A stretch of DNA of 64,000 nt from an uncultured Porphyromonas sp. (GCA_900538385.1 UWSO01000002.1:1-64000), one strand, 5' to 3'; counted from the first letter of the stretch, positions 17,038 to 26,100 are shown. The notes: generated by a model from the letters alone, not told the origin. Numbers and translations: made by a program.

Positions 17038-17121
17038 CGAAAAAGCAGCACCATCCGCATCATACTGACGGGGAGGGTGCTGCTCTTTTTGAGAGGCTTG
17101 AGCTATGTCTCAAGAAGCCTC
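17038..17121 (-). terminator. Double hairpin terminator downstream of ffh
   Basis: Hairpin 1 pairs AGCAGCACC (17044-17052) with GGTGCTGCT (17076-17084) and has an A run before it and a T run after it, so it can work on both strands. Hairpin 2 pairs GAGGCT (17093-17098) with AGCCTC (17116-17121) and lies nearer the ffh stop codon. Confidence 0.8.
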
Positions 17122-17154
17122 TAGTGCGTGTCGCCTGTTTTGCGGAGCAGGAGA

Positions 17155-18495
17155 CTAGCGACGCTTTTTGTTTTTCTTTTGCTTCTTAGCTTGAGGACGA
17201 CCGAAGCCTCCGCCTTGCATCTTACGCATGACCTTGCTGACCTGGTCAAACTGCTGTATGAGCCTATTGACCTCAGCGACGGAGGTGCCACTGCCGTCGG
17301 CGATGCGCTTGCGTCGTGATCCATCGAGGAGACTAGGCTTGGCACGCTCCTCGGGGGTCATGGAGTAGATGATCGCCTCGATGCCCTTGAAGGCGTCATT
17401 GCTGATGTCTAGATCCTTGACCATCTTGCCTACTCCAGGGATCATGGAGACGAGGTCCTTGAGGTTACCCATCTTCTTGATCTGAGCGATCTGAGCGAGG
17501 AAGTCGTCGAAGTCAAACTGGTTCTTCGCGATCTTTGCCTCTAGGCGCTTTGCCTCCTCCTCGTCGTACTGCTGCTGTGCACGCTCGACGAGTGAGACGA
17601 TATCACCCATGCCGAGGATACGGTCGGCCATACGTGATGGGTGGAAGACCTGTAGCGCCTCCATCTTCTCGCCAGTACCGACGAACTTGATCGGCTTATT
17701 AACGACACTGCGTATAGAGAGCGCAGCACCACCACGTGAGTCACCATCGAGCTTGGTGAGAATCACACCATCGAAGTCGAGTCGCTTGTCAAACTCGGCA
17801 GCCGTATTGACAGCATCCTGACCGGTCATAGAGTCCACGACGAAGAGAGTCTCATCGGGTCGGATCGCCTCCTTGATGCTGCTGATCTCATTCATCATCT
17901 CCTCATCGACCGCTAGACGACCTGCGGTATCGATGATGACGGTGTCTAGTCCCTCCTGCTGAGCACGGGCGATCGCATTGCGAGCGATCTGTACGGGATC
18001 CTTGCTGTCAGGCTCACTGTAGACGGGTACACCGATCTGCTCGCCGAGTACGTGTAGTTGCTGGATAGCAGCGGGACGGTATACGTCACACGCTACGAGG
18101 AGAGGCTTGCGCTGCTCCTGCTTCTTGAGCATATTGGCGAGTTTGCCTGAGAAGGTTGTCTTACCAGAGCCCTGCAGTCCTGACATGAGGATGATGGCGG
18201 GGCTCCCCTTGAGGTTGATAGCTACCGCCTCACTACCCATCAGTGAGGCCAGCTCGTCATGGACGATCTTGACCATCATCTGCCCTGGATTGACCGACGT
18301 GAGGACGTCCTGTCCGAGAGCCTTCTCCTTGACTTGGTTGGTGAAGTCTCTAGCTACGTTGTAGTTGACGTCGGCGTCGAGTAGTGCGCGGCGTACATCC
18401 TTGAGCGTTTCGGCGACATTTATTTCGGTAATACTCCCTTGTCCTTTGAGTATTTTGAATGAACGCTCTAGGCGTTCGCTGAGATTTTCAAACAT
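17155..18495 (-). CDS. ffh: Signal recognition particle protein Ffh (SRP54)
   Basis: GTPase that binds signal sequences of nascent membrane proteins with 4.5S RNA and delivers them to FtsY. The 446-aa protein has the N domain, the G domain with P-loop GLQGSGKTT (106-114), DTAGRLAVD and TKLDGDSRGG, then the methionine-rich M domain and a very basic tail (KKQKKNKKRR). Length is normal. panD lies 21 bp upstream and is probably in the same transcript. Confidence 0.98.
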   Translation of the reverse strand: MFENLSERLERSFKILKGQGSITEINVAETLKDVRRALLDADVNYNVARDFTNQVKEKALGQDVLTSVNPGQMMVKIVHDELASLMGSEAVAINLKGSPAIILMSGLQGSGKTTFSGKLANMLKKQEQRKPLLVACDVYRPAAIQQLHVLGEQIGVPVYSEPDSKDPVQIARNAIARAQQEGLDTVIIDTAGRLAVDEEMMNEISSIKEAIRPDETLFVVDSMTGQDAVNTAAEFDKRLDFDGVILTKLDGDSRGGAALSIRSVVNKPIKFVGTGEKMEALQVFHPSRMADRILGMGDIVSLVERAQQQYDEEEAKRLEAKIAKNQFDFDDFLAQIAQIKKMGNLKDLVSMIPGVGKMVKDLDISNDAFKGIEAIIYSMTPEERAKPSLLDGSRRKRIADGSGTSVAEVNRLIQQFDQVSKVMRKMQGGGFGRPQAKKQKKNKKRR

Positions 18496-18516
18496 GTTGC
18501 TGAGATGATGAGTGGT

Positions 18517-18864
18517 TTATAGACGATTCGTGTCGCTATCGGGGAAGATAATCTTAGGCTGGAAGGTGCGAGCCTCATCGTAGTCCATAAGAGCGTAAGA
18601 CATGATGATGACGATGTCGTCAGGCTGTACGAGACGGGCTGCAGGACCATTGAGACAGATGACTCCGCTGTCGGGCTCACCCGCAATGACGTAGGTGTCG
18701 AGGCGGTTGCCGTTATTGCAGTCTACCACCTGCACCCGCTCGCCTGGTAGTATGCCGACGGCATCCATGAGGGTGCGGTCGATGGTGATGCTACCCACGT
18801 AGTTAAGGTTAGCCTGTGTGACCCGGACACGATGGATCTTAGATTTGAGTACCTGTATGTACAT
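18517..18864 (-). CDS. panD: Aspartate 1-decarboxylase proenzyme
   Basis: Makes beta-alanine from aspartate for pantothenate and coenzyme A. The 115-aa proenzyme shows the self-cleavage site Gly24-Ser25 (NYVGSITID), which yields the pyruvoyl cofactor, and the conserved Lys9, Tyr22 and NGPAAR segment. Length is slightly under the usual 120-127 aa. No panB or panC is adjacent; grouping with ffh is positional only. Confidence 0.96.
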   Translation of the reverse strand: MYIQVLKSKIHRVRVTQANLNYVGSITIDRTLMDAVGILPGERVQVVDCNNGNRLDTYVIAGEPDSGVICLNGPAARLVQPDDIVIIMSYALMDYDEARTFQPKIIFPDSDTNRL

Positions 18865-18890
18865 AGTTTATTGTGTGGATCGCAAGGGGC

Positions 18891-19529
18891 CTAGCGTAGG
18901 TCTACGACCTCAAGCGATTTGTATTCTTGCGGTGCAAAGGTAAAGGATTGTGACGAAATATGCTCCTTCGGCTGTATCTTGTGAATGGTGTAAGAGACCT
19001 GCTCGCCTAGATCAAAGTACAAATCGACCCGCTTAGGATCCCGACTCTGCTGGTCAAATGTCACCTCATAGTACTTAACCCCAGCGAGTACGTTGGCACC
19101 TTGCGTAGGAACAAAGCGGTAAACGACCGTGCCACGAGGACTCTTGCGCTCGGTAATGCGGTAGCGCTGCGAAGTCTTCTGTATATATGCGAGCGGATTC
19201 ATCGCCGTGAGGTCTTGCTCGGAGGGATTCATCAAGGTGTAGGTGCGCTCGCTCTGATTGATGATGCGCAGTGTCGAGCCGTCGAAGGCGACCTCCATGC
19301 CGGGCATACTCAGCATAAATCGACGCCCGTAGAGCCATGTGTAGCCTTCCTGTGGCTTTGTGCCTTGTGAGGTCAGTGTGAAGGTGATAGCGACCCCTTT
19401 TTTGACCTGCTGCTCGAACTGTTGGAGTGCTTTGTTGAGGTCAAAGACCGCCTTGCGCTGTCCCTGCAGAGGTGCTATGGCAAAAGCACCACACAGAAAC
19501 AAAGCGAAGAGAGAACTCAGAATACGCAT
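18891..19529 (-). CDS. LolA-like outer-membrane lipoprotein carrier
   Basis: A 212-aa periplasmic protein. It has a signal peptide from the ATG at 19529 (MRILSSLFALFL), and a beta-rich body with the LolA-like pattern: FTLTSQG, then FMLSMPGMEVAFDGSTLRIINQSERTYTLMNPSEQDL, and a late block (YYEVTFDQQSRDPKRVDLYFD). LolA-like proteins carry lipoproteins from the inner to the outer membrane. It lies 63 bp downstream of ftsK, an arrangement common in Bacteroidetes. The longer reading to 19580 would place 17 residues before the signal peptide. Confidence 0.78.
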   Translation of the reverse strand: MRILSSLFALFLCGAFAIAPLQGQRKAVFDLNKALQQFEQQVKKGVAITFTLTSQGTKPQEGYTWLYGRRFMLSMPGMEVAFDGSTLRIINQSERTYTLMNPSEQDLTAMNPLAYIQKTSQRYRITERKSPRGTVVYRFVPTQGANVLAGVKYYEVTFDQQSRDPKRVDLYFDLGEQVSYTIHKIQPKEHISSQSFTFAPQEYKSLEVVDLR

Positions 19530-19592
19530 CGCAAAGGACACATTGTGTCGCTGGTATGATAAGGAGAGGTTTGGTCTCATAATGGTTGCCTT

Positions 19593-22133
19593 TTAGAAAG
19601 TGTCTAGTAGTTGATCGAGGGTTGCCTCATCAGCGATCAGCACTTGGCGAGGCTTACTACCATCTTGTGCCGATACGATGCCGCACTCGTAGAGCTGATC
19701 CATAATGCGCCCGGCTCGGTTGTAACCGATGTTGAAGCGTCGCTGAATGTTGCTCGTCGATCCCTGCTGCATCTGTACGACATGGCGAGCCACCTCCTCA
19801 AAGAGCGGGTCGCGCTCGGTCGCGCTACCACCTCCAGATCCAGCTCCACCCTCCGTGGCAGGCGGCTCAGGCAGTAGATAAGGCTCTGTCGGATAGGGCT
19901 GACGAGAGATGTGGTCCACGATGCGCTCCGTCTCAGGCGTGTCAATGAAGGCACACTGGATACGTCGCATCTCCTTGCCGTCGTTGATGAGCATGTCGCC
20001 ACGTCCGATGAGATCCTTGGCACTCTTGGTGTCGAGGATGGTGCGAGAGTCCACTTGCGAGGAAACCTTGAAGGCGATACGTGCCGGGAAGTTTGCCTTG
20101 ATCAGACCTGTGATCACGTCTGTACTAGGACGCTGTGTCGCTAGGACGATGTGAATACCTGCTGCGCGCGCTTTTTGCGCCAGACGGGCGATAGGCTTCT
20201 CGATGGTTCGTCCTGTGGTCATAATGAGGTCGGCAAACTCATCAACGATGAGTACCAAGTAGGGGAGGAAGACGAAGCCATCCTCCTCACGTAGATGCCC
20301 CTGACGGAAGAGTTTGTTGTACTCTGATATGTTGCGCACCTTAGCACGTGCGAGTAGTTCGTAGCGTCCGTCCATATCCACGCAGAGTGACTCTAGGACA
20401 GGGAGCGCCTTGTTTGTATCGGTGATGATATACTTCTCCTCATCCTCCAGCTTCGTCAGGAAGTGACGACCGATGCTCTCGTAGATGCTAAACTCTAGCA
20501 TCTTCGGGTCGATGAGGATCAGCTTGAGCTCCTCGGGACGCTTATTATATAGGAGGGAAGTGATGAGCGCATTGAGGCCGACACTCTTACCCTGACCCGT
20601 AGCTCCTGCGATCAGTAGGTGCGGCATCTTGGAGAGGTCAAAGAGATAGACATCGTTCGTGATGGTGCGCCCAATGGCTATCGGAAGCTTCATATCCGTC
20701 GTGATAAACTTCTGCGAAGTGATCAGAGCCTTCATGCCGACGGTACGTGGGTTGCGGTTTGGCACCTCGATACCTATGGTGCCACGCCCAGGCATCGGTG
20801 CAATGATACGGATGCCGCCGATGCTCTCTACCTTCATCGCTATGTCGTCCTCAAGACTGCGGATACGGTTGACCTTGACCTTAGGGTCTAACTTAAACTC
20901 ATAGAGCGTCACAGTCGGCCCGATGGTCACCTCGACCGGTTCTAGTCCGATGCCAAGGTCGCTGAGCTTCTCGATGATGAGCTGCTCGATCTCCTTAATC
21001 TCTGTCCGATCGACCGTTTGCGAAGATTGATCGACATCAGCCAATAGGTCTGGCGAAGGCATCTGATATCCTCCACGACGGGTGTCACTCTGAGGTATGA
21101 CGGAGACAGCTTGCGAATCGGCATCTCCCTGCGCTACGGTCACTGTGACACCGCCCTCCAAGCTTTCCTCAGCTGGCGTAGAGACGGACTCTCGACGTGC
21201 TGACTGTGCCGCCAAGACGCTCGGTGCAGGAAGTGGCGCCTCCTCATCTTCATCAATGTTTGGCTCGCCATCTTCATCGTCAGGGTCGACCTCTTCATTT
21301 GTCTCTGTAGGCTCTTCACCTGTGGCTTCCTCTTCATCCTCAATGCTCTCTAGCGAGCTCTCGCTCGTGCGGCGACGATTAGGACGCTTGACCCAGCCTA
21401 GGCCGATAGCTCGGCGCATCCACTGGAGGTACTCATAGCGTATCACCACAATGAGGATAATGATCGAGACGAGCAGGATCAGTGCTACCCCTAGCCAACC
21501 TATAGCTGGTAGTAGCTTACCAAGCCAGCGCGCGCCGTAAGCACCTCCCCAGCGGAAGAAGGTGGGCATACCGAGTATGTCTTGCAGTGTTGAGAGCGCT
21601 AGTGCCGTCCATAGGCTTAGCAGGATAGTATAGACGCATAGCTTGATGAGGCTACCTCGCTTGGTGATGCGCATCATACGCAGCGCACAGACGATGCCGA
21701 AGAGGAGCAAGAGCCAACTGCCGAAGCCGAGGAAGCCATCCATCAGCCAGTGTGCTAGATAGGCTCCATGCACACGAGTTATATTCTGTATCTCCACAAC
21801 GGAGCTGTCGATCCCCTCAGGGAGCGTCTGTGTCAGCGCCTCCCAAGGCGTTAGCTCCGTGACGACGCTTTGGTCACGAGCGCCCACCATAAGGTAGGAG
21901 CCACAAGCCACCAAGATGTATACGATGAAGGCTAGGAGGATGAGCCCCAAGATAAACGAGATCAGCTCGCCATATCGCTTGTTGGCGATATTGTTTTGCA
22001 GCCCCTGCGCCCACGAGCGCATACGACTCCCCACCGAGCGAGAGGGGGTTGAGTCCTTTCTGCTAGATGCGTTCGTACGCTTGCGAGTTTTTGTCGAGCG
22101 TTTCTTAGTTGGTTTATCGTTGGATGTAGCCAT
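19593..22133 (-). CDS. ftsK: DNA translocase FtsK
   Basis: Membrane-anchored hexameric motor that clears chromosomes from the closing septum and assists dimer resolution. The 846-aa protein has a basic N-terminus, four predicted membrane helices (about residues 55-240), an acidic low-complexity linker rich in Glu, Asp and Thr (about 255-330), the RecA-like motor with Walker A ATGQGKSVG (Lys516) and Walker B LVLIVDEFADL, and a C-terminal gamma winged-helix domain (SNIQRRFNIGYNRAGRIMD). It has its own promoter and probably drives the LolA-like gene. Confidence 0.97.
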   Translation of the reverse strand: MATSNDKPTKKRSTKTRKRTNASSRKDSTPSRSVGSRMRSWAQGLQNNIANKRYGELISFILGLILLAFIVYILVACGSYLMVGARDQSVVTELTPWEALTQTLPEGIDSSVVEIQNITRVHGAYLAHWLMDGFLGFGSWLLLLFGIVCALRMMRITKRGSLIKLCVYTILLSLWTALALSTLQDILGMPTFFRWGGAYGARWLGKLLPAIGWLGVALILLVSIIILIVVIRYEYLQWMRRAIGLGWVKRPNRRRTSESSLESIEDEEEATGEEPTETNEEVDPDDEDGEPNIDEDEEAPLPAPSVLAAQSARRESVSTPAEESLEGGVTVTVAQGDADSQAVSVIPQSDTRRGGYQMPSPDLLADVDQSSQTVDRTEIKEIEQLIIEKLSDLGIGLEPVEVTIGPTVTLYEFKLDPKVKVNRIRSLEDDIAMKVESIGGIRIIAPMPGRGTIGIEVPNRNPRTVGMKALITSQKFITTDMKLPIAIGRTITNDVYLFDLSKMPHLLIAGATGQGKSVGLNALITSLLYNKRPEELKLILIDPKMLEFSIYESIGRHFLTKLEDEEKYIITDTNKALPVLESLCVDMDGRYELLARAKVRNISEYNKLFRQGHLREEDGFVFLPYLVLIVDEFADLIMTTGRTIEKPIARLAQKARAAGIHIVLATQRPSTDVITGLIKANFPARIAFKVSSQVDSRTILDTKSAKDLIGRGDMLINDGKEMRRIQCAFIDTPETERIVDHISRQPYPTEPYLLPEPPATEGGAGSGGGSATERDPLFEEVARHVVQMQQGSTSNIQRRFNIGYNRAGRIMDQLYECGIVSAQDGSKPRQVLIADEATLDQLLDTF

Positions 22134-22207
22134 GAGGTAGTAATCAGGAAGTCTGTGGCGTGATCATCGTACCATGCGTAGTGATCTCCTCACAGAAAAG
22201 CTTGATG

Positions 22208-22215
22208 CAAAGGTA
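22208..22215 (-). promoter_or_regulatory. Promoter of ftsK (-7 box)
   Basis: Minus strand TACCTTTG about 75 bp before the ftsK ATG. No clear -33 box. Confidence 0.6.
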
Positions 22216-22459
22216 ACGATTTTTACGCCAATGGCACACCACTCCACATGTTTGTTCGCATTAGAGTGTGGCGCCGCCTGTCGCTGATTCCCATTGCTCA
22301 TAGCGGCATATAGGGCTCTTTGTTAGTTTCGAAGAGCCCGACTTCAATTCTTTACGGAAGAGATCGTAAGTGCTTTTGGACAGAATCTTCTTTCCTGCTA
22401 GGAGGATTTTGCAAAGCTTCCACGTAAGATTCCCATTCGGTTAGGAAGGTGCGCTACGC
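22216..22459. other. Intergenic region with a hairpin after the hydrolase gene
   Basis: It holds a hairpin of GGGCTCTT (22313-22320) with AAGAGCCC (22332-22339) that lacks a T tract on the minus strand, so termination is uncertain. Words such as CTAGGAGGA and CCACGTAAGA at 22399-22430 look like eroded arms of the composite repeat. No gene is visible. Confidence 0.45.
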
Positions 22460-23395
22460 TTATCTTAGGCGATTGATGATTTCGTCCTGAGCCTTACGCC
22501 CCTCTGGAAAGAAGCGAAAGAGCGGATAGCAGTGGCACAGTCCCTCACCGATATGTATCTCATAGGGGACACCATACTGCACGAATGCGCGCTTGTAGTA
22601 GGGGGCGCAAGCGTAGAGACACTCGTGCGACCCATAGTAGAGGTAGGTCTTGGGAAAGTGTGAGAAGTCACCCACGCAGCTATTGATCATATAGTCAGGC
22701 AGTCGCTTGCGTCGGTTCATTATCGAGGCTACGGTGCCAAAGTAATGGTAGTCGATGATTATGTCTTGCTCCGAGAGTGCCTTCAGAGAGGCAATGAAGT
22801 CTGCATCTTCGTTTGCCTTATCTTCATGTCCCTCACAAAGCGAGAGGGGGATGCCCCCAGGAGAGACCGCAATGATCTGTCTGGGGCTAGGTAGCTGCAG
22901 ACGCTGCTCATTATTATATTGTCCTATTCCGATAGCGAGACAAGCTCCTGAGGAGAAGCCTAACATTGATATTTGCTCAGGAGCGTACTGCTCGAGCATA
23001 CGCCGATAGAGCTGATATGTCTTCTCAAAGGTCACTTCGAGTGTTTGCTCCACAATAAGGGGGTAAAGGAAAAACCACACGTCGCTCCCCGTCTGATCGA
23101 CAATCCTCTTGGCTATCTTGAAGTCTCTCGCATCTGGTGGTGTGACATATCCTCCGCCATAAAGTAGCAGGACAGCTTTTGCAGCGGGCTTAGGAGTCGC
23201 CTGTAGCTTGACACACTTAAAGCCATCGATCTCCTCTATGGAGCAGTGATAGTCCTTGAATTGATCTAGCCGAAGCCTGAACTTATTAGACTGCCTAGTC
23301 GCAAAGGCGAGGATCTTTGCTTCTGACATTCTAAAGAGCCTCTTAATGTTTAGGAGTCTCACTATCGAGGCTGCCACTCTGTAGGTAATACTCAT
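22460..23395 (-). CDS. Alpha/beta-hydrolase fold esterase (HSL-like)
   Basis: A 311-aa cytoplasmic hydrolase without a convincing signal peptide. The oxyanion motif appears as LLYGGGY (near residue 77), where the HSL family has HGGG; the nucleophile elbow is GFSSGA (near residue 146). A late GLCHCYPLF supplies the likely catalytic histidine. The short loop between beta strands and the size fit esterase/lipase family members. Natural substrate unknown. It is monocistronic with its own promoter, next to tmRNA. Confidence 0.78.
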   Translation of the reverse strand: MSITYRVAASIVRLLNIKRLFRMSEAKILAFATRQSNKFRLRLDQFKDYHCSIEEIDGFKCVKLQATPKPAAKAVLLLYGGGYVTPPDARDFKIAKRIVDQTGSDVWFFLYPLIVEQTLEVTFEKTYQLYRRMLEQYAPEQISMLGFSSGACLAIGIGQYNNEQRLQLPSPRQIIAVSPGGIPLSLCEGHEDKANEDADFIASLKALSEQDIIIDYHYFGTVASIMNRRKRLPDYMINSCVGDFSHFPKTYLYYGSHECLYACAPYYKRAFVQYGVPYEIHIGEGLCHCYPLFRFFPEGRKAQDEIINRLR

Positions 23396-23449
23396 AGCTG
23401 TATGGTCTTTTGTGTGAGTCTATTGATGGGCTTAGGTACTCTGTGGAGA

Positions 23450-23457
23450 CAAAGATA
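23450..23457 (-). promoter_or_regulatory. Promoter of the alpha/beta hydrolase (-7 box)
   Basis: Minus strand TATCTTTG about 55 bp before the ATG at 23395. No clear -33 box. Confidence 0.55.
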
Positions 23458-23549
23458 ATGCTTCATCTAGTATGCAGTGCTAGTGATAGATACCTACTAT
23501 GCGGTAGCAAGTGCTCGATCCGCCCTCCATGTAAGTGACCATATAAGAT

Positions 23550-23588
23550 AAGTCCCTCCGACTAGGGCATACCCAGTCGAAGGGACTT
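23550..23588 (-). terminator. Terminator-like hairpin downstream of tmRNA
   Basis: AAGTCCCTCCGACT pairs with AGTCGAAGGGACTT with one mismatch around a short loop. The T run after it on the minus strand is weak (ATCTTATAT). It ends 17 bp before the tmRNA 3' end. Confidence 0.6.
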
Positions 23589-23605
23589 AACCGTTTGTGG
23601 GGTTG

Positions 23606-24006
23606 TGGAGCTGCGGGGAATTGAACCCCGGTCCAAACATGGTGGCAAAGCGCTTTCTACATGTTTAGCTGTACTTTGATTGTCGGGCCTTAACTCACGA
23701 GCACAGCGACCGAGCTAAAGCCTTATCCTCTAAAGTTTAAGACGACGTACGAGGCGACGCCATCCGATCCCCGATATCCATGCACCACCGTATCAGAGCG
23801 CCTCGGAGCAACGGCCCCCTGGGTGATGTCTCGTCCCGGCATCTATGCCTGGGATGAAGCGTTAGTGTACTATACTTCGACTACGCAGCGAGAGCAAAGT
23901 TGTTTTCGCCATTTAGAAAGGTTCGCAGTAAGGTTTTAAGGTGCGTCACAGCAGGCACCACATGCTTACGGATCACTACAACACGCTGTCAAAGCCAATC
24001 AGCCCC
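23606..24006 (-). ncRNA. ssrA: Transfer-messenger RNA (tmRNA)
   Basis: tmRNA rescues stalled ribosomes and tags the unfinished protein for proteolysis. The 5' end GGGGCTGATTGGCTTTGACAG begins at 24006 and pairs with CAGCTCC near the 3' end; the T arm reads CCGGGGTTCAATTCCCCG. The tag frame (23881-23910) encodes GENNFALAA followed by TAG. The 3' end is CAGCTCCA followed by CAA in the DNA, so the CCA tail is not encoded. The length, about 401 nt, is normal for a one-piece tmRNA. A promoter box lies about 120 bp upstream, implying a processed 5' leader. Confidence 0.96.
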
Positions 24007-24125
24007 AATAGTGTAAGTTGCATCTCCCAGACTAGCGTATCGCTATACCGCTCAGCTGGGGAGAGATCGCATCTGAGTCTAGCGGAGGCTCGCCTCAAGC
24101 GAAGCTTCCTCCTACTCATTTGGCG

Positions 24126-24133
24126 CAAAGGTA
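24126..24133 (-). promoter_or_regulatory. Probable tmRNA promoter (-7 box)
   Basis: Minus strand TACCTTTG, 120 bp upstream of the mature tmRNA 5' end. The intervening bases would be a precursor leader removed by RNase P. No good -33 box is visible. Confidence 0.5.
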
Positions 24134-24202
24134 CAAAAAAACGAATAGGTGGTACGATGTCACCTGAGGAACGAAGTGTTAGAAGGGGGGCGAAGTCGAA
24201 TA

Positions 24203-24301
24203 GTCACGTGGGAAACCTCAAATCTCCACGTGGGCGAGAGAAAATTCTTCGGACTTATCATTTGACTCTTTCGAAGAGTTGTTTCTCACCTTCGTGGGAA
24301 A
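24203..24301. repeat. Composite inverted-repeat element, copy B (short form)
   Basis: A shorter relative of the elements elsewhere: arms with CACGTGGGAAAC on the left and TTCGTGGGAAAC on the right, and a single core TTCGGACTTATCATTTGAC...TCGAAG. The outer arm on the right is shortened. It lies between the tmRNA promoter and the terminator of the lipoprotein gene. Confidence 0.7.
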
Positions 24302-24355
24302 CGCAAAAAACGTCGCAAATGTTCTGATTGCGCCAAGCATTGATGGAAGACCAAA

Positions 24356-24395
24356 CAAAAAAAGAGAGCCTGTCCGTATGAAGGGATGGCTCTCT
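24356..24395 (-). terminator. Rho-independent terminator of the orphan lipoprotein gene
   Basis: AGAGAGCC pairs with GGCTCTCT (24363-24370 with 24388-24395), and the minus strand continues into a T run of seven. It lies about 36 bp past the stop codon. Confidence 0.88.
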
Positions 24396-24431
24396 ATCAG
24401 ATGACTCTAGATGTCAGCGGTGTATGCTTGT

Positions 24432-25265
24432 CTACTTTTGAATGTCTAGTAACAGTGTGATGGACATGTCTCGCTGTGGTTTGTAGAAGTCGCTAAGCTC
24501 CTTATTGGGGTCTTTAGCTAATAGTCGCGCTCTGACGAGCTCAATACCTCTATCTGTAAACTTGATACGTATGGTTATACTAGGTAGACCCTCTCCTTGC
24601 ACCTCCGTTGGGGGACGATCGATAATTAGTTTGGGATGCCCAGACTCGAATAGAGGCATATTATTCCAAGCCTCCTTATCATTAGCTCGAATCAAGTGCT
24701 CTTTAGTATAAGGTCCCTTGTAGTCGTTTTGGATAAACTCGAGTAGCGATGGAAATCCAAAGGTTACAATAGGAGTGAGATCGCTTCCTACTGGGTACTC
24801 TGACCCGAAACTTGCATTATCACTCACGATAGTAATCTCTTCAAAATTCCAGTAGAGCGGTCTGTCTGGAATATAGTACTTAGAGAAGCGCTCTTCCTTA
24901 GAGGCCATATCGTATATACTCTCATACTTATTCCCATGGAACAGAGGCCAAACTCTATAATATCCGACATCCTTAAGCTCCTCCGATATGACGGGCTCCG
25001 TTAGTGACATAAATCCAGTAATGACGAGATAGTCTACATTCTGAATTTTACCATCAACAAGTCTACATTTAAACCGTTGAGGAGCTTTTTGCGTTGTCTT
25101 GTCGTATGGATATACCGCCTTACTGTAATCCCCAACAGACAAATCGCAAGGGTGCAATATTTCGACAACAAACTGCTTGCAGTCATCTGTCGTTTTAGGC
25201 TTGACGCAACTAGTGGCTACTATAAGAGCTGCCATAGTAATCAAGCATTGTACTAGCTGTTTCAT
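24432..25265 (-). CDS. Unrecognised lipoprotein
   Basis: A 277-aa protein I do not recognise. The signal peptide ends in a lipobox (VATSC, lipid Cys20), so it should be anchored in a membrane outside the cytoplasm. The body is mixed, with no repeats, no metal or protease motif and many aromatic residues; the last third (LPSITIRIKFTDRGIELVRA, SITLLLDIQ) reads like beta strands. The start is the ATG at 25265, since the upstream ATG at 25298 would precede the signal peptide. The coding sequence looks more AT-rich than its neighbours, and it stands alone between tmRNA and a 1-kb gap, which may mean recent acquisition. Confidence 0.75.
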   Translation of the reverse strand: MKQLVQCLITMAALIVATSCVKPKTTDDCKQFVVEILHPCDLSVGDYSKAVYPYDKTTQKAPQRFKCRLVDGKIQNVDYLVITGFMSLTEPVISEELKDVGYYRVWPLFHGNKYESIYDMASKEERFSKYYIPDRPLYWNFEEITIVSDNASFGSEYPVGSDLTPIVTFGFPSLLEFIQNDYKGPYTKEHLIRANDKEAWNNMPLFESGHPKLIIDRPPTEVQGEGLPSITIRIKFTDRGIELVRARLLAKDPNKELSDFYKPQRDMSITLLLDIQK

Positions 25266-25560
25266 AGTTTTTGTTGTTTGATATGTGGATGATGTCAAAG
25301 TTGATGTTTACAACCAAATGAAGTAGGTCCAAAGATCGTAGTACTCACCTGTTGGAGACATAAGTTGAATGTTTTGTAGTTAAACGTTTTCGCTAATGTA
25401 GTGAAATAGTTTCAATGGTGCAAACTCTGTTAATCGTACTCACACCCCGCACATTCCAATGTCAAGTGCAACACAGTTACAAGTGTAGATAAAAACTGAA
25501 GCGCCACACACTCTGTCTAACGAGTAGGTTTTGCGAGTTGGGTAGCTCGATGAGACGAAT
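25266..25560. other. Upstream gap of the lipoprotein gene; no gene seen
   Basis: AT-rich sequence without an open frame I would defend and without a match to TAnnTTTG in the right orientation. The stretch 25497-25560 borders the inverted-repeat element that follows. Confidence 0.5.
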
Positions 25561-25735
25561 AACGATTTTGTAGGGACGCACGGTCGTGCGTCCGTTCCCG
25601 TTAAAGGTTACAGTGTCAACGTCTTGACGTCAAGACTCATCTCGCTTTGACTCAACGGACGCTCGACCGAGCGTCCCTACAAAATCGTTATGCGTCCGTG
25701 CGTCTGTACAAATCGCTACTCGTGAGATTGGTGGA
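25561..25735. mobile_element. MITE-like GTAGGGACGC inverted-repeat element, copy 1
   Basis: A perfect 19-bp inverted repeat (25561-25579 and 25671-25689; outer sequence AACGATTTTGTAGGGACGC) encloses nested hairpins such as CGCACGGTCGTGCG and CGCTCGACCGAGCG and a central CGTCTTGACGTCAAGAC palindrome. Beyond the right arm, GCGTCCGTGCGTCTGTACA and CTCGTGAGATTGGTGG match the right end of the second copy at 57.1 kb. It encodes no protein, so it would need a transposase from elsewhere. Confidence 0.7.
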
Positions 25736-25804
25736 ATTGAGTCTTGCGGGTAAGGCTGGCGCATTATAATATAAAATGAGAGGCTCATCTCAATCCCTCC
25801 TGAT

Positions 25805-25982
25805 GAATTTTCAAATATCTCGGGAGATATTTTTGATTTCCTCCCGAAGAAATGGCGAATTCTTCGGACTTATCATTTGATTCTTCCGAAGTTTCATTTG
25901 ATTCTTCCGAAGAATTTTTCCTTTCCTCCCGAGGAAATCGAAATTTCCTCGGGAACTATTTGGAAAATTCCTCGGAGAAATC
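25805..25982. repeat. Composite inverted-repeat element, copy C
   Basis: Arms with CTCGGGAG / CTCCCGAG / CCTCGGGA-like dyads in place of CCACGTGG, around two tandem core units (TTATCATTTGATTCTTCCGAAG-type, 25870-25911). The replaced dyads keep base pairing across the element (CTCCCGAAGAAAT on the left, TCCTCCCGAGGAAAT on the right), as expected if structure rather than sequence is retained. Confidence 0.8.
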
Positions 25983-26086
25983 AGAATCAATCGGGGCGAC
26001 CGGAAATGTCAGACTAACTTGTCAGTGGACTGCACGATGCTGGATTGAGTTTTGCGGGGGGGGGGATGGATGAAACGTTTTTTTAG

Positions 26087-26094
26087 TACCTTTG
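26087..26094 (+). promoter_or_regulatory. Promoter of greA (-7 box)
   Basis: TACCTTTG followed by C. No convincing -33 TTTG. The start would be near 26101, giving a leader of about 217 nt. Confidence 0.6.
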
Positions 26095-26100
26095 CACCCA

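Noticed and set aside
23941..24327. 128-codon frame on the + strand
   Set aside because: It overlaps the tmRNA 5' half, the tmRNA promoter and a repeat; no protein signature.
25852..26073. 73-codon frame in the greA upstream gap
   Set aside because: It translates the composite repeat (serine-rich repeat of the core units) and has no other support.
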